Program-made: the position numbers and the translations under genes
Shown: piece after piece, positions 42,529 through 53,889 of the stretch
Layout: each line of letters starts with the position of its first letter
Numbering within the stretch: the stretch's first letter is position 1
Notes under the pieces: model-generated
What the model was told of the DNA's origin: nothing
Databases searched by the model: none
Seen by the model: only the letters and a program-made list of their open reading frames with translations
Source of the DNA: CAZJAD01 sp964543855
GTDB taxonomy: Bacteria > Electryoneota > RPQS01 > DYHQ01
Direction: 5' to 3'
Assembly (NCBI GenBank): GCA_964543855.1
Contig: CAZJAD010000001.1
Coordinates: forward strand, 1 to 64,000
Length of the DNA: 64,000 nucleotides

Positions 42529-43122
42529 ATGATGACCGAACTATCCTGGTTCATGGTCTGGGATCGTGGGGTATTTCATGTCATCAATTCGATATTCACC
42601 AGCACCTTCTTCGACTGGCTGATGCCGGTGATTTCGAACTGGAGCATATGGCAGATCCCGGTGGCTGTTGTCTGGCTGATTTTCATGATCCGGGGCAACA
42701 GACGTGCTCGCCTTATCGGTATCTTCGCCATTGTCCTGGTTGCGCTGACCGATCAGATTTCGTCCTCGGTTGTCAAGCCATTCGTGCAGCGAGAACGCCC
42801 GTGTAATGTGATTCCCAGCGTGCATTATTACGAGGACGGGAAGTGGATCTACACGGATAAGTTTGGCCTGACGATCTACAACAAGTCCCCCAGCTTCCCC
42901 TCATCCCATGCCACAAACCTTGCCGGACAGGCGGTCTATTGGGGCTATTTCTACCCTCAAGTGGCGCCGCTCTTCTATCTGGCTGCGATCGCCGTCGGCT
43001 ACAGTCGAGTCTATCTTGGAATACACTATCCTTCCGATATTCTGGGTGGCTTTCTCCTCGCGGTCGTCCTCGCCCTTCTCTTGGCTTTTCCTCTTCGAGC
43101 CTGGATATTGCCCGACTCTTAG
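42529..43122 (+). CDS. PAP2-family membrane phosphatase
   Basis: 197 residues, about five membrane helices. The three phosphatase motifs are present: KPFVQRERP, SFPSSHATN with the catalytic His, and SRVYLGIHYPSD. Family members remove phosphate from undecaprenyl pyrophosphate, phosphatidic acid or lipid-A-type substrates on the periplasmic face. AAGGAG lies upstream of ATG 42529; an ATG one codon on is equally possible. It follows the phosphorelay genes by 12 nt and may be co-transcribed, without a clear functional link. Confidence 0.92.
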   Translation: MMTELSWFMVWDRGVFHVINSIFTSTFFDWLMPVISNWSIWQIPVAVVWLIFMIRGNRRARLIGIFAIVLVALTDQISSSVVKPFVQRERPCNVIPSVHYYEDGKWIYTDKFGLTIYNKSPSFPSSHATNLAGQAVYWGYFYPQVAPLFYLAAIAVGYSRVYLGIHYPSDILGGFLLAVVLALLLAFPLRAWILPDS

Positions 43123-43239
43123 CTATCTTGCCGGAACAGAAACCACCCCTTCTCTCCGTTCGCGTATGGATCCGACCGATAACGGAATCCCACTTGCCAG
43201 TTCCTCGAACCCTCGTTTCTCGGATTTCTCTCCGGAGAC

Positions 43240-44646
43240 ATGATGAGACGCTTGAAGTGGACTCTGATTCTTCTGCTGTGCCCATCCGTGCTCTGGACGG
43301 CGGAAGTCAAGACCTTGAGTCTTCAGGAAGCAGTTCAAATTGCCCTTGAGCGCAATCGCTCGCTGCAAGTGGCACGGTCTCGTGTGGAAGCCCGTGAGTA
43401 CGGTGTGAAAGAAGCTCGCAGTGCCTTCATGCCACACCTGACCGCGGGAGCGAGCTACACGCGACTCGACGAGCGTCCGTATGTCGCCCCGCCGGGTTTC
43501 GAGCGGATGTTTGAACCCTTGATGGCTCCATTCGCCGATCTTGTGACGGGAGGCTACCTTAATCCCACCACCCTTGCCGGCTTATCTGGTATGCGCATTG
43601 ACCGGATCTATATGGGGCTCGAAGACAACTACGACATCAACCTCTCGTTGCGGCAGCCGCTCTTTACCGGCGGGACTACGCTCAACTCCTACCGGATCGC
43701 CCAATTCGGAGCGGAGGCTGAGAAATGGAAGTACCGGCGAGATGAGCATCAGGTTCGCTACGAAGTCACCGAGGCTTTCCTGAATCTCGTCACGGCCCGC
43801 GAACTCCGGAGCGTCACCGAGGAATCCATCGCGCGTTCACAGGCCCATCTCACAGACCTGGAAAATCTGCACAGCAAGGGCATCGTGATCGAAAGAGACC
43901 TGCTGCGGGCGCAGGTCAGTCTCTCGAACGCCCGTCTGCTGAATCTCCGGGCACAGAATGGCGTGAAACTGTTGACTTCGCACCTCTGTCATCTGCTCTC
44001 TTTCGACCTCGACACGGACATCATTCCGGACGAGATTCCCGATCCTGCCCTGCCATCCGGCCAGACCTTGGAGATTTACACAGCAGAGGCTCTCGACAGA
44101 CGCCCCGAGATGAAGGCCACGGAGGCGGACCTGGCCGCTGCCGGAAGGCTGGTTTCCATTCGTAAGGGCGAGTATCTCCCGAAGCTCTTTCTGGTTGGCA
44201 ATTACGATTGGAAAAGACCCAACCGCGAAATCGAGCCCGAATTCTATGACACATGGAGCGTGGCTCTGGCACTCCAGCTTGACCTCTTTCACGGAGGCGC
44301 CAAGCGCTTCAGACTTCAACAGGCCAAGTTGAGCCGAAGCCAGATTGAGCAAGGCAGACAGATGCTCGCGGACGCCATCGCCCTTGAGGTGAAGCAAGCT
44401 CATCTGGCGATCGAGGAGGCACAGGAGGCTCTGACGATTGCCGGGCAGGCCATGAATCAAGCCGAGGAAAGCTACCGGGTTGCACGAGACAACTTCAAGG
44501 CGGGGACCGCCACAAACACCGATGTCCTCGATGCGCAAAATGACCTCACACAAGCGCAAATGCAACGAGTTGCGGCCCATGCAGACCTGCTTCTGGCGGA
44601 GGCGAAGTTAGCGCGCGCCACAGCAAAATGGGACAACAATCCCTGA
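43240..44646 (+). CDS. TolC-family outer membrane channel protein
   Basis: 468 residues with signal peptide (LKWTLILLLCPSVLWTA). The repeated TolC layout is visible: LSLQEAVQIALERNRSLQVARSRVEA, YDINLSLRQPLFTGG, then the second copy ALDRRPEMKATEADLAAA and VALALQLDLFHGGAKR, with long helices (DNFKAGTATNTDVLDAQNDLTQAQ). It forms a trimeric outer-membrane exit duct. No membrane-fusion or pump gene is beside it, so its partner is elsewhere. CCGGAG lies before the ATG. A terminator follows. Confidence 0.94.
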   Translation: MMRRLKWTLILLLCPSVLWTAEVKTLSLQEAVQIALERNRSLQVARSRVEAREYGVKEARSAFMPHLTAGASYTRLDERPYVAPPGFERMFEPLMAPFADLVTGGYLNPTTLAGLSGMRIDRIYMGLEDNYDINLSLRQPLFTGGTTLNSYRIAQFGAEAEKWKYRRDEHQVRYEVTEAFLNLVTARELRSVTEESIARSQAHLTDLENLHSKGIVIERDLLRAQVSLSNARLLNLRAQNGVKLLTSHLCHLLSFDLDTDIIPDEIPDPALPSGQTLEIYTAEALDRRPEMKATEADLAAAGRLVSIRKGEYLPKLFLVGNYDWKRPNREIEPEFYDTWSVALALQLDLFHGGAKRFRLQQAKLSRSQIEQGRQMLADAIALEVKQAHLAIEEAQEALTIAGQAMNQAEESYRVARDNFKAGTATNTDVLDAQNDLTQAQMQRVAAHADLLLAEAKLARATAKWDNNP

Positions 44647-44677
44647 TATATCCGAGGCATATCGGCTCAAGAAGAGA

Positions 44678-44706
44678 GGGTCCCGCGCTTGGCGCGGGAC
44701 CCTTTT
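44678..44706 (+). terminator. Intrinsic terminator between tolC-like gene and gyrB
   Basis: Perfect 11-bp stem GGGTCCCGCGC/GCGCGGGACCC (44678-44688 with 44692-44702), 3-nt loop, four T. It separates convergent genes and may serve both. Confidence 0.85.
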
Positions 44707-44757
44707 AGTGATCAAAGTCTGTCCGTGCTGCCCTAACACCTTTGCGTTATGAGCAGA

Positions 44758-46704
<1,947 letters not shown>

Positions 46705-46739
46705 CTATAAGCCTCAATGCAACCAGCGTCCGGCGGAGG

Positions 46740-47021
46740 TCATTTCAGGAAAATCTCCTTGACGACCCCTTCCCCGACGATACGCTGGATCTTCTCCAGG
46801 AGTTCCGGTTTGAGGAATTGCAGCTCGGTTCGCCAGACGGCATCGCTGCATTCGATGACAAGTCGGCCTCGGCGGAGCCGTATGAGCCTGGCTCGCCGCG
46901 CAATACGAGGCCCCACGATCTCGGGCCAGAGTCGAAAGATATCCCCTTCCCGAAGGCGCCGTTCGAGGCCCCGCGACCGCGCGAACTCCGCAATCGCTTG
47001 TCCCAAAGTGACATACCGCAT
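46740..47021 (-). CDS. DUF721/DciA-like protein
   Basis: 93 residues. The DUF721 core is clear: LWPEIVGPRIARRARLIRLRRGRLVIECSDAVWRTELQFLKPELLEKI. Members include DciA, the helicase operator that helps load DnaB. This one is short, essentially the domain alone. It lies directly upstream of gyrB, a conserved position near recF/gyrB in many bacteria. A promoter candidate is at 47065-47093. Confidence 0.88.
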   Translation of the reverse strand: MRYVTLGQAIAEFARSRGLERRLREGDIFRLWPEIVGPRIARRARLIRLRRGRLVIECSDAVWRTELQFLKPELLEKIQRIVGEGVVKEIFLK

Positions 47022-47064
47022 GGGCGGAATCTCATGGCGAAGATGCTGCCAAATACCTTACTGA

Positions 47065-47093
47065 AATATACTGAAAATTCCTGACAAATTCAA
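47065..47093 (-). promoter_or_regulatory. Promoter of the DciA-like gene and gyrB
   Basis: Minus strand TTGAAT (47093-47088), 17-nt spacer, TATATT (47070-47065), about 44 nt before the DciA-like start codon. Confidence 0.6.
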
Positions 47094-47213
47094 GTATAAC
47101 GACCCAATTTCCCGTTTCCACCGGCAACGCTCTCAGAGGCCTCATGCGTCCGAAAACCTCAAGAAAGGTGCCCGAGAATTTGCAACTCTGGGAAAGAATA
47201 TGTATCTTTTGGG

Positions 47214-47758
47214 ATGTTCGTCGCTTCCGCCGCTCTGCTATGCCTGACGCTGGTCTGGGGACTGACCTTTCCCATGGTCCAGATGGTCCTCGGGGAAGTC
47301 TCACCATCGCTGTTCCTGACCATGCGCTTCACGGTTGCCGCGGCAGCTTTGCTCCTGATCTTTGGCAGACGGGTCGTTCCGGTTCGCCGTCGCGATCTCT
47401 GGCAGGGGGTAATCATCGGGCTTTTCTTGTGGGGTGGCTACCTTGGCCAGACCATTGGGCTCCAGTTCACCAGTGCGTCAAGGTCGGGTTTCCTGACCGG
47501 CACCTTGGTCCCCCTGACTCCGCTTTTCGCGTTCCTGCTTTTCGGGGAGAGGTTCTCGCTGCGCCTCTGGCTGGCCGTTCTGATAGCCTTCTCCGGCATC
47601 TTCGTGATGTCGCAACCGTCGCTGGGAGGGTTGAGCTTTGGTGATAGCCTGACGATTGCGGGCGCGGCGAGTTTCGCCCTCCAGGTCGTCTATGTGAATC
47701 GCTGGAGCCGGGAGAGCAACTTCCTTGTGCTGGCATGGGTTCAGCTCCTGACGAGTGC
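47214..47758 (+). CDS. EamA/DMT-family transporter, cut by the assembly gap
   Basis: About 181 residues visible before the N run. Five or more membrane helices with the EamA pattern (LVWGLTFPMVQMVLGEVSPSLFLTMRF, LGQTIGLQFTSASRSGFLTGTLVPLTPLFAFLLFGERFS). This is the first repeat and the start of the second; a full protein is about 290-300 residues. The family exports metabolites such as amino acids; substrate is unknown. The 100-N gap probably has arbitrary length, so the C-terminal 110 residues are lost. The ATG lacks a convincing Shine-Dalgarno sequence. Confidence 0.85.
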
Positions 47759-47858
47759 NNNNNNNNNNNNNNNNNNNNNNNNNNNNNNNNNNNNNNNNNN
47801 NNNNNNNNNNNNNNNNNNNNNNNNNNNNNNNNNNNNNNNNNNNNNNNNNNNNNNNNNN
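47759..47858. other. Assembly gap of exactly 100 N
   Basis: A run of exactly 100 N inside the EamA gene, the usual placeholder for a scaffold join of unknown length. Genes may be missing between the two sides. Confidence 0.98.
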
Positions 47859-47911
47859 ATTTGTGGGATGATTCTCTCATCTGTGAAGGTTGAACCACGA
47901 GGTAATACTCA

Positions 47912-48394
47912 ATGAAAAGAGCGATTCTGCCTGCCCTGCTAATGGCGGTCTCAGCGTCACTTCTGACGGCGGGACCGCGAGTCGTGATCGATGTCGGACC
48001 TGGTTTTAACGCCGCTCCAACGGATACCGCGCAGCGTGCCGTTCTCTACGCTCCGGTCATGGACTCTACGGCTCCGCGCCTTGTCATCGACCCATCACAG
48101 CTTGCCATCCAGTTTTCTCTGGACTCCGTCATGGCATCGGCTGAGGGCAAGATCCGGAATCTCGTCCTGCAACTGGAAGGGGCCGAGGGAGATACCAGCG
48201 TTGAACGACGCATCGGCGAGCTTGTCGGGCAGATTCTTCTGGAGCGCGAACTGGCACTTCTTGACCTACAGATTTTGTACGCGGAGAAGATGAGCGATAC
48301 GCTGCTTCTCTCCGGGCTTCGGCTCGCCCTGGAAGAGCTCCTGCGACAGAATCCGGAGCTCCAAGAGATGATCCTGCGCGAAGTGTACCGTTGA
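47912..48394 (+). CDS. Secreted protein of unknown function
   Basis: 160 residues with a signal peptide (ILPALLMAVSASLLTAG). The remainder has a short N-terminal beta-like part and then a strongly helical, acidic region rich in Leu and Glu (GKIRNLVLQLEGAEGD, VGQILLERELALLDLQILYAEKMS, LALEELLRQNPELQEMIL), compatible with a periplasmic coiled coil or small helical bundle. No family recognised. GAGG lies before the ATG. It starts 53 nt after the assembly gap, so its upstream context is uncertain. Confidence 0.7.
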   Translation: MKRAILPALLMAVSASLLTAGPRVVIDVGPGFNAAPTDTAQRAVLYAPVMDSTAPRLVIDPSQLAIQFSLDSVMASAEGKIRNLVLQLEGAEGDTSVERRIGELVGQILLERELALLDLQILYAEKMSDTLLLSGLRLALEELLRQNPELQEMILREVYR

Positions 48395-48512
48395 AACGGT
48401 CAGCCGAGTCCGGGAGCCGCTCGCTCCCTTAATCTCAAAAAAGGAATGCAGTTGATTCAGTGATAGGTGACTTTGAGGGCCGGCGTGGCCCTGATGTGTA
48501 TGGAGGTGTGTG

Positions 48513-50468
48513 ATGCGACGATTGGTGATGATGTTTCTTTGTGTGGGGATGGTTCTGGCGCTGGCCGCCCTTGTTCGGGCAGAAGCGCATCATTCGGGGA
48601 AGACGCAGACGCTTAAGCCGCGCTTCAGAACGACGGCAAAGGGCCTGGCACTCGAGGCTCGCGGTGGGGTGCCGGTCTCGGGCGTTGTCCTCTACGAACT
48701 TGAGGCAGACCGCCCGAGTCTGAATCCTCTGGACCACGCTGGCCCCGACCAGCGGTGCAACCAGGACGCTGTCGGCAACACCCAGAATGAGACACCGGGA
48801 GCCGCCAGCCCGCTCAACATGGATATTGTCTTGGCGGGCGCCAATGACTACCGGGATGGTGACGCCTCGGGAGGATTCTACCGAACGACGGACGGCTGCA
48901 ACACCTGGTTTGACGCTCTTGTCACTCGCGGACCAACCGCCTACAACTATGACGCCGCCGGCGATCCGGTTACATCCGTAGACAATACCGGCCGCATGTA
49001 TGTCGCGTACATTGCTTTCGATCGCAGTGATGAGGAAAACGGGCTCTATGTCCAGACCTCGACGGACAATGGCTTGAACTGGTCTGATCCAGCGGTTGTC
49101 GTGGAACACCGAGGCCCAGGCTCTCATGACTTCGAAGACAAACCGTATGCGGCCTGCGATTACAGCCCCGGATCTCCCTATGAGAACAACTACTATATTA
49201 CCTGGACAAAATTCACTTACGGTGCACCCATCTATTTCTCGCGCTCGACCGATGGTGGCGCGTCGTTCTCCACGCCGGCTCAGATATCGACTTCGCTGAG
49301 CTGCCAGTTTTCGTGTCCAGCCGTCGGCCCAAACGGTGAGGTCTACGCCGTCTGGTTCGATTACTCGGGATCTTACATCAAGTTTGACCGATCCACGGAT
49401 GGCGGGTTGACTTGGGGGCCGGACATCACAGTCACCAGTCTCGACGATGACTTCCCGTCAAATCCGTGCGGCACCTTTCGCACCCCATCTTACCCGGTAA
49501 TCGGCTGCGACATCTCGGGTGGGCCGTACAACGGCTGGATCTATGTCTGCTGGGCCGATGCTCGTGGAGGAGACCCGGACATCTACTTCTGCCGGTCCAC
49601 AGATGGTGGCACATCATGGTCAACACCGATAGTCGTCAACGACGACGGCACTTCTCGCTGGCAGTGGTGGCAGTGGATGGCGGTGCATCCCACCACCGGG
49701 GCCATCGGTATGTCATGGCTCGACCGGCGCGAAGACCCGGCAGGCTGTGAGTACCGGACTTACGCGACCGTCTCGAGTGACGGCGGAGCAACCTGGCTTG
49801 CGAACTTCCCCGTCTCCGACATTGCATCCGATCCCTCCGGATCCACGTGGCTCGGCGATTATTGCGGCACGACCTTCCGGACTGACGGTTTCTATTCGGT
49901 CTGGGTGGACATGCGCAACGATGCGGGGGACGCATATGCGGCGTGGTGGACGGATGTTCCTGTTACGATTGCTGTGACTTCTCCCAATGGCGGTGAGACC
50001 TGGGATGTCGGCCAAACCCACGACATCACCTGGACCAGCGAGGGCCTGACCGGAACCGTCAGTATTCGGGTAAATCGCAGCTTTCCTGCCGGTCCGTGGG
50101 AAAACATCGTTTCCGGAACGGCGAACGACGGTGTTCATCCGTGGCTTGTGACTGCACCTGCCACACCGGCAGCGCGAATTCTCATCTTCAGTGACGCAGA
50201 CCACTCGGTCCGTGATTCATCCGACAGCAATTTCGCGATATCGGATCTGTCGCCGCCGGAAGTCGTCGTTTATCGGTCGGGAAACGATGCGGAGCTGCAC
50301 TGGAGCTCGATCGGCGCACCCTACTATCATGTCTACAGCGACACCGACCCGGTCGGAACCTACGCGTTTCTTGAGGGATCGACATCGGATTCGACCTTTC
50401 TTGATGTAGACGCTGCGACGGATGAGACGATGAAGTTCTACCAGGTGCGTTCGTCCACGCAGCCTTAG
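48513..50468 (+). CDS. Secreted BNR/sialidase-like beta-propeller protein
   Basis: 651 residues from ATG 48513 (GGAGG 6 nt upstream). After a signal peptide (VMMFLCVGMVLALAALVRA) comes a propeller of about 350 residues with repeated Asp-box motifs: STDNGLNW, STDGGASF, STDGGLTW, STDGGTSW and SSDGGATW. Asp boxes occur in sialidases and many non-enzymatic propellers; I do not see the sialidase Arg triad, so catalysis is not claimed. A Ser/Thr-rich Ig-like domain follows (about 490-580, VTSPNGGETWDVGQTHDITWTS, PF10342-like) and a final FN3-like segment. It lacks the sorting-like C-terminus of its neighbours. Confidence 0.82.
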   Translation: MRRLVMMFLCVGMVLALAALVRAEAHHSGKTQTLKPRFRTTAKGLALEARGGVPVSGVVLYELEADRPSLNPLDHAGPDQRCNQDAVGNTQNETPGAASPLNMDIVLAGANDYRDGDASGGFYRTTDGCNTWFDALVTRGPTAYNYDAAGDPVTSVDNTGRMYVAYIAFDRSDEENGLYVQTSTDNGLNWSDPAVVVEHRGPGSHDFEDKPYAACDYSPGSPYENNYYITWTKFTYGAPIYFSRSTDGGASFSTPAQISTSLSCQFSCPAVGPNGEVYAVWFDYSGSYIKFDRSTDGGLTWGPDITVTSLDDDFPSNPCGTFRTPSYPVIGCDISGGPYNGWIYVCWADARGGDPDIYFCRSTDGGTSWSTPIVVNDDGTSRWQWWQWMAVHPTTGAIGMSWLDRREDPAGCEYRTYATVSSDGGATWLANFPVSDIASDPSGSTWLGDYCGTTFRTDGFYSVWVDMRNDAGDAYAAWWTDVPVTIAVTSPNGGETWDVGQTHDITWTSEGLTGTVSIRVNRSFPAGPWENIVSGTANDGVHPWLVTAPATPAARILIFSDADHSVRDSSDSNFAISDLSPPEVVVYRSGNDAELHWSSIGAPYYHVYSDTDPVGTYAFLEGSTSDSTFLDVDAATDETMKFYQVRSSTQP

Positions 50469-50525
50469 GCGAATCCGGCGATCCTCCCTTTCTTTGATAT
50501 TCTACTACGCAACTCCCATAATGAA

Positions 50526-50558
50526 GGGTCCAGGCTGAAATGCCTGGACCCTTTCTCT
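50526..50558 (+). terminator. Hairpin terminator of the propeller gene
   Basis: Perfect 10-bp stem GGGTCCAGGC/GCCTGGACCC (50526-50535 with 50542-50551), 6-nt loop, then TTTCTCT. The T-tract is imperfect. Confidence 0.7.
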
Positions 50559-50598
50559 ACTTGGCCGATTGTTCGATGTCAAGAAGTGACGCGGCTAT

Positions 50599-51687
50599 TT
50601 AGAACAGGACCTGCCACAGAAGCTGAATGTCATCTTCTTTCCATCCGCGGCTGTCAGTGGACCTCATCTTCAAGCGTTGATAGTAATTCAGCATCAGCTT
50701 CATATTGTGGCCATGAGGCAGGAAATTGAGACCGTATGTCACGGTCTTCTCAGTATTGCTTGGGATGAGGTCACTCGGGTCAAATTCGTCGTATCGGAGG
50801 CACGGCTCGAGTCTCAAGAACGGAATGTAGTAGCCCGCTTGAACCACGTATCCCCCTGCTTCGAAGCTGCCGCCTGCTTTCAGATTGAAAGCCGCCCGGT
50901 GAATCTCTGCAGTACAGAAGAAACCCCGATATTTCAAGGTTGCATCCGCACCATAGAGCCGCTTGATCCCGGGAAGAGTCCGCAGATACTGCGGGTTGCT
51001 GCTGGCGGAGTCTGCATCTTCCGAGTAGGCGAGGTTACCACCTATCAGGAACCTCGGTTCGGCGGTCCGCTCGATATCCCCTTCGTTCTTCGCAAGCGCT
51101 CCGAGAGGCTGGAACTCGATCCGGGCGGTCACCAGCGGCTTGCCCTCCGAATCATCTCGGCTGACATTGATGCCATTTCCGGTAAACATCCCGCAGTAGA
51201 ACTTAGAGCGGGTCTCGGGCAATGCCAAGCCGATCATCAAGCCAATATCCCGACCGGGGACAAAAGGATCCGTTACATTCGGTCGAGTCTGGAATTGTAG
51301 CTTAGTCGTCGACATTACGCGCTGGCGACTGTACGGGACTTTGAACTGCCCGACGGTCACGGCAAATGCGGAGACAGGCTTGTAGATAACGCGAATATCC
51401 TTGGCTTCCATGGCCTCATCGTGACTGCGAAATTCGAGATGAACATCGTATTCGAAGACTTCATAGAGTTGTCCACCGAAACGCAGCCGAGCCTGATGGA
51501 TATAGAACCGATTCTCTTTGTGATCCTCATCATCCGCGAAGTTGAACTGATAGTTGTACGCTGCCCGAAAGCGGCCAGATATCTTGATCCGTCCCTCCGC
51601 ATACTCCAATGCGGACTCTGCGGCCACCGGGAGCGACCAGATACTCAGCACCCACAGCACAAGCAGAGCTTTTCCAAGATTCTTCAC
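50599..51687 (-). CDS. Phosphate-selective porin O/P-like outer membrane protein
   Basis: 362 residues with signal peptide (ALLVLWVLSIWSLPVAA). The rest has alternating beta strands ending in Phe (LLWQVLF), a usual outer-membrane insertion signal, and OprO/OprP-type patterns (RFRAAYNYQFNF, FYIHQARLRFGGQLYEVFEYDVHLEF, VTVGQFKVPYSRQ, VPGRDIGLMIGLAL). These porins take up phosphate or polyphosphate. It is the last gene of a minus-strand run with PiT, DUF47 and Ppx/GppA genes, which supports a phosphate role. Confidence 0.85.
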   Translation of the reverse strand: MKNLGKALLVLWVLSIWSLPVAAESALEYAEGRIKISGRFRAAYNYQFNFADDEDHKENRFYIHQARLRFGGQLYEVFEYDVHLEFRSHDEAMEAKDIRVIYKPVSAFAVTVGQFKVPYSRQRVMSTTKLQFQTRPNVTDPFVPGRDIGLMIGLALPETRSKFYCGMFTGNGINVSRDDSEGKPLVTARIEFQPLGALAKNEGDIERTAEPRFLIGGNLAYSEDADSASSNPQYLRTLPGIKRLYGADATLKYRGFFCTAEIHRAAFNLKAGGSFEAGGYVVQAGYYIPFLRLEPCLRYDEFDPSDLIPSNTEKTVTYGLNFLPHGHNMKLMLNYYQRLKMRSTDSRGWKEDDIQLLWQVLF

Positions 51688-51731
51688 ACTTGATGCGCTC
51701 CAGAGATTAGATTTCCGCCGAAGATTGAATC

Positions 51732-53213
51732 TTATCTTTTCGATTCAATCCGGAAGTTATCATAGACATGCGTGAGTTTCCTCCGCAGCTCCTTGTTGTA
51801 ATAATCGTTGATCCGATTCTGTGGAAGATAGCGCCACTGAGAAGTCTGTTCCACGAGGGCTTCGTACAATTCCCACTTATGGGAAAAGGAACGACCGGCG
51901 AGACTGTCGACCGCTCTCATCTGCCAGAAGTTGAGCCATTCGCTGTCCAGTGCCTTCAGGCGCTCAGGCGCGACATGGAAACTGTCCATCTCCGCGTAAT
52001 ACAGCAACGTCTCCAGAGCATCTCGTTTAAACGGTCCCCGGGTCTCAAGAGCCGTTTTGAATTGTCTTGCCGTCTTGTATTCGATGCCCTCGAGATCCGC
52101 CAGGCCTGCAAGGGATACCTTCTCCTGCTCCAGCTTCTCACACACCGGCGGAGAAAGAGCAAATGCGACAGGTCGCGACACTTTCTGCTCAAATACATTC
52201 TGCACAAAAAAGAGAGCGACAAACGAGACGACTCCTGCAATCACCGGCGTCGTGACCCACCCAGCGGCAATGCTTCCCAGGACGCGATACCGAATTCCTC
52301 TGCCTCCTTTGACCAGAGCGATACCCAGCACACCGCCAATGACGGCCTGTGTACTTGAGACCGGTACAAGGGGAATCGGGGGCAGCCCTTGGCGAATCAA
52401 CCAGCCCTGAAGCGACTGAGATGAGAAAAGGAACAGCACGATGGCGTGAGACAGCACAACGACCAGAGCGGCAACGGGGGTCAGCTTCATCAGGTCATTA
52501 CCAACCGTGTTCATCACCCGATAGGAATAGGTGAAGATGCCAACGGCGATAGCCAGAGAGCCCAGGAGAAAGAGCTGTTGGGCACTGGAGAATTGGATAG
52601 CGCCGCCAATCGTGACCGATCTGAACGGAGCCGCCGGAACGAAAACCCCCATGACATTGGCGATGTTATTCGCCCCCAGAGCGTAGGCACCGAACGCCCC
52701 GACAAGGATGAGGCCTGCTCGTGTGAGCGCGTCCATCCGGAATAAACGAATCTTTGCTACACTCAATCCCCATCGGAACAGGAAGTAGAGAATGATGGCG
52801 AACGCCGCGGCGAGAATCGGACAAAGCACCCAGGTCGAGACGATCTGGATAAGCGATTGATAGTCAGTCAAAGTTCCGGTGAAAAAGTTCCAGCCGACAA
52901 TCGCCCCAACAATGGTCTGAGATGTTGAGACCGGCAAGCCGAGCTTGCTCATCCAGTAGACGGTCAGAGCTGCGGAGAGAGCCACGGTGAAGGCACCCCC
53001 CAGAGCATTGACCGATCCCAGCGTCCCCAAGGTGCGCGAAGGACCGGCACCGGAGATAACCGCTCCGAGGACGACAAAGATGCTGCAGATGATGGCGGCC
53101 ATCCGAAATCGAACCATCCGGGTGGCAACTGCCGTGCCGAAAACATTGGCCGCGTCATTGGCCCCGAGCGACCAGCCCAAGAGAAGTCCGCTTGACAGAA
53201 AAAAGAGAATCAT
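51732..53213 (-). CDS. PiT-family inorganic phosphate transporter, long form
   Basis: 493 residues. Two PiT signatures: LLLGWSLGANDAANVFGTAVATRM at the N-terminus and ALGANNIANVMGVFV in the second half, plus GLPVSTSQTIVGAIVGW and PVSSTQAVIGGVLG. The C-terminal 130 residues are soluble and unusual for the family, mostly charged helices (KLEQEKVSLAGLADLEGIEYKTARQFK). The gene comes 19 nt after a DUF47 gene. Different from the short PiT at 298-1290, so the organism has two forms in the same window. Confidence 0.92.
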   Translation of the reverse strand: MILFFLSSGLLLGWSLGANDAANVFGTAVATRMVRFRMAAIICSIFVVLGAVISGAGPSRTLGTLGSVNALGGAFTVALSAALTVYWMSKLGLPVSTSQTIVGAIVGWNFFTGTLTDYQSLIQIVSTWVLCPILAAAFAIILYFLFRWGLSVAKIRLFRMDALTRAGLILVGAFGAYALGANNIANVMGVFVPAAPFRSVTIGGAIQFSSAQQLFLLGSLAIAVGIFTYSYRVMNTVGNDLMKLTPVAALVVVLSHAIVLFLFSSQSLQGWLIRQGLPPIPLVPVSSTQAVIGGVLGIALVKGGRGIRYRVLGSIAAGWVTTPVIAGVVSFVALFFVQNVFEQKVSRPVAFALSPPVCEKLEQEKVSLAGLADLEGIEYKTARQFKTALETRGPFKRDALETLLYYAEMDSFHVAPERLKALDSEWLNFWQMRAVDSLAGRSFSHKWELYEALVEQTSQWRYLPQNRINDYYNKELRRKLTHVYDNFRIESKR

Positions 53214-53232
53214 AGCCTCGTCTCTGACCGGG

Positions 53233-53877
53233 TTAGATCGATCGCTTTATCGTCGAGATCGACAACCGGTCGGCGACATCCTCCGCCCTGTCCGAGATAT
53301 CACAGATGTGCAGAGTAATATATCTCAAGTGATTCTTCCGACTCAGCTCAATGTCGGCGCGGAAGATGTTGCGTCGGAGTTTTTCCGAAATCTTGTCGGC
53401 TTCCTTTTCGTAGAACATGATTTTGTGAAGATGATCCTTGACCGCGGCCGTATCGCGGAAGAATGCCCGAGCCGCCATCACGAGAGCGTCGACCGATTTC
53501 TCAACGCAGTCAGCAAGCTCCACATAGTCCCTTTTCAACTCGGGGAGAATCGCGGGACACTCAATCGAGAGCTCGACAAGGGTCTCCTTCGCTGTGTCGA
53601 TAACATCGTCCATACTCTCCAGCAGTCCCAGCACATCTCCCCGCGCATCGGGGATGAGTGTCTGCTCATAGAGCTGCGTTTCAATATCCCGGCGCAGTCC
53701 GTCCGCCCGACCCTCCAACGAGTCGACGGCCCTGTTTCGCTCTTCGAAATCGTCGATCCTATCTTCCAGATACAGCCGGATGGCTTCCCGGAACAGAATG
53801 CCCGATTCACTCACAACGCTCAGAAACTCATCCACCTGAGCTTCCAGCGTTTTGGTTCTTTGGAAAAGTCGCACCAT
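53233..53877 (-). CDS. DUF47 family (PhoU-like) phosphate transport partner
   Basis: 214 residues, helical, with the family features KTLEAQVDEFLSVVSESGILFREAI, DVLGLLESMDDVIDTAKETLVELS and FYEKEADKISEKLRRNIF. PhoU-like cytoplasmic protein expected to regulate the adjacent PiT transporter, 19 nt downstream. Paralogous to 1303-1950. It comes 12 nt after the Ppx/GppA gene, so the four genes look like one operon. Confidence 0.92.
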   Translation of the reverse strand: MVRLFQRTKTLEAQVDEFLSVVSESGILFREAIRLYLEDRIDDFEERNRAVDSLEGRADGLRRDIETQLYEQTLIPDARGDVLGLLESMDDVIDTAKETLVELSIECPAILPELKRDYVELADCVEKSVDALVMAARAFFRDTAAVKDHLHKIMFYEKEADKISEKLRRNIFRADIELSRKNHLRYITLHICDISDRAEDVADRLSISTIKRSI

Positions 53878-53889
53878 CGAAGATTCACC

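Noticed and set aside
47859..47911. Continuation of the EamA gene after the N run
   Set aside because: The short segment after the gap is not hydrophobic and reads into the ribosome site of the next gene; the true C-terminus is in the gap.
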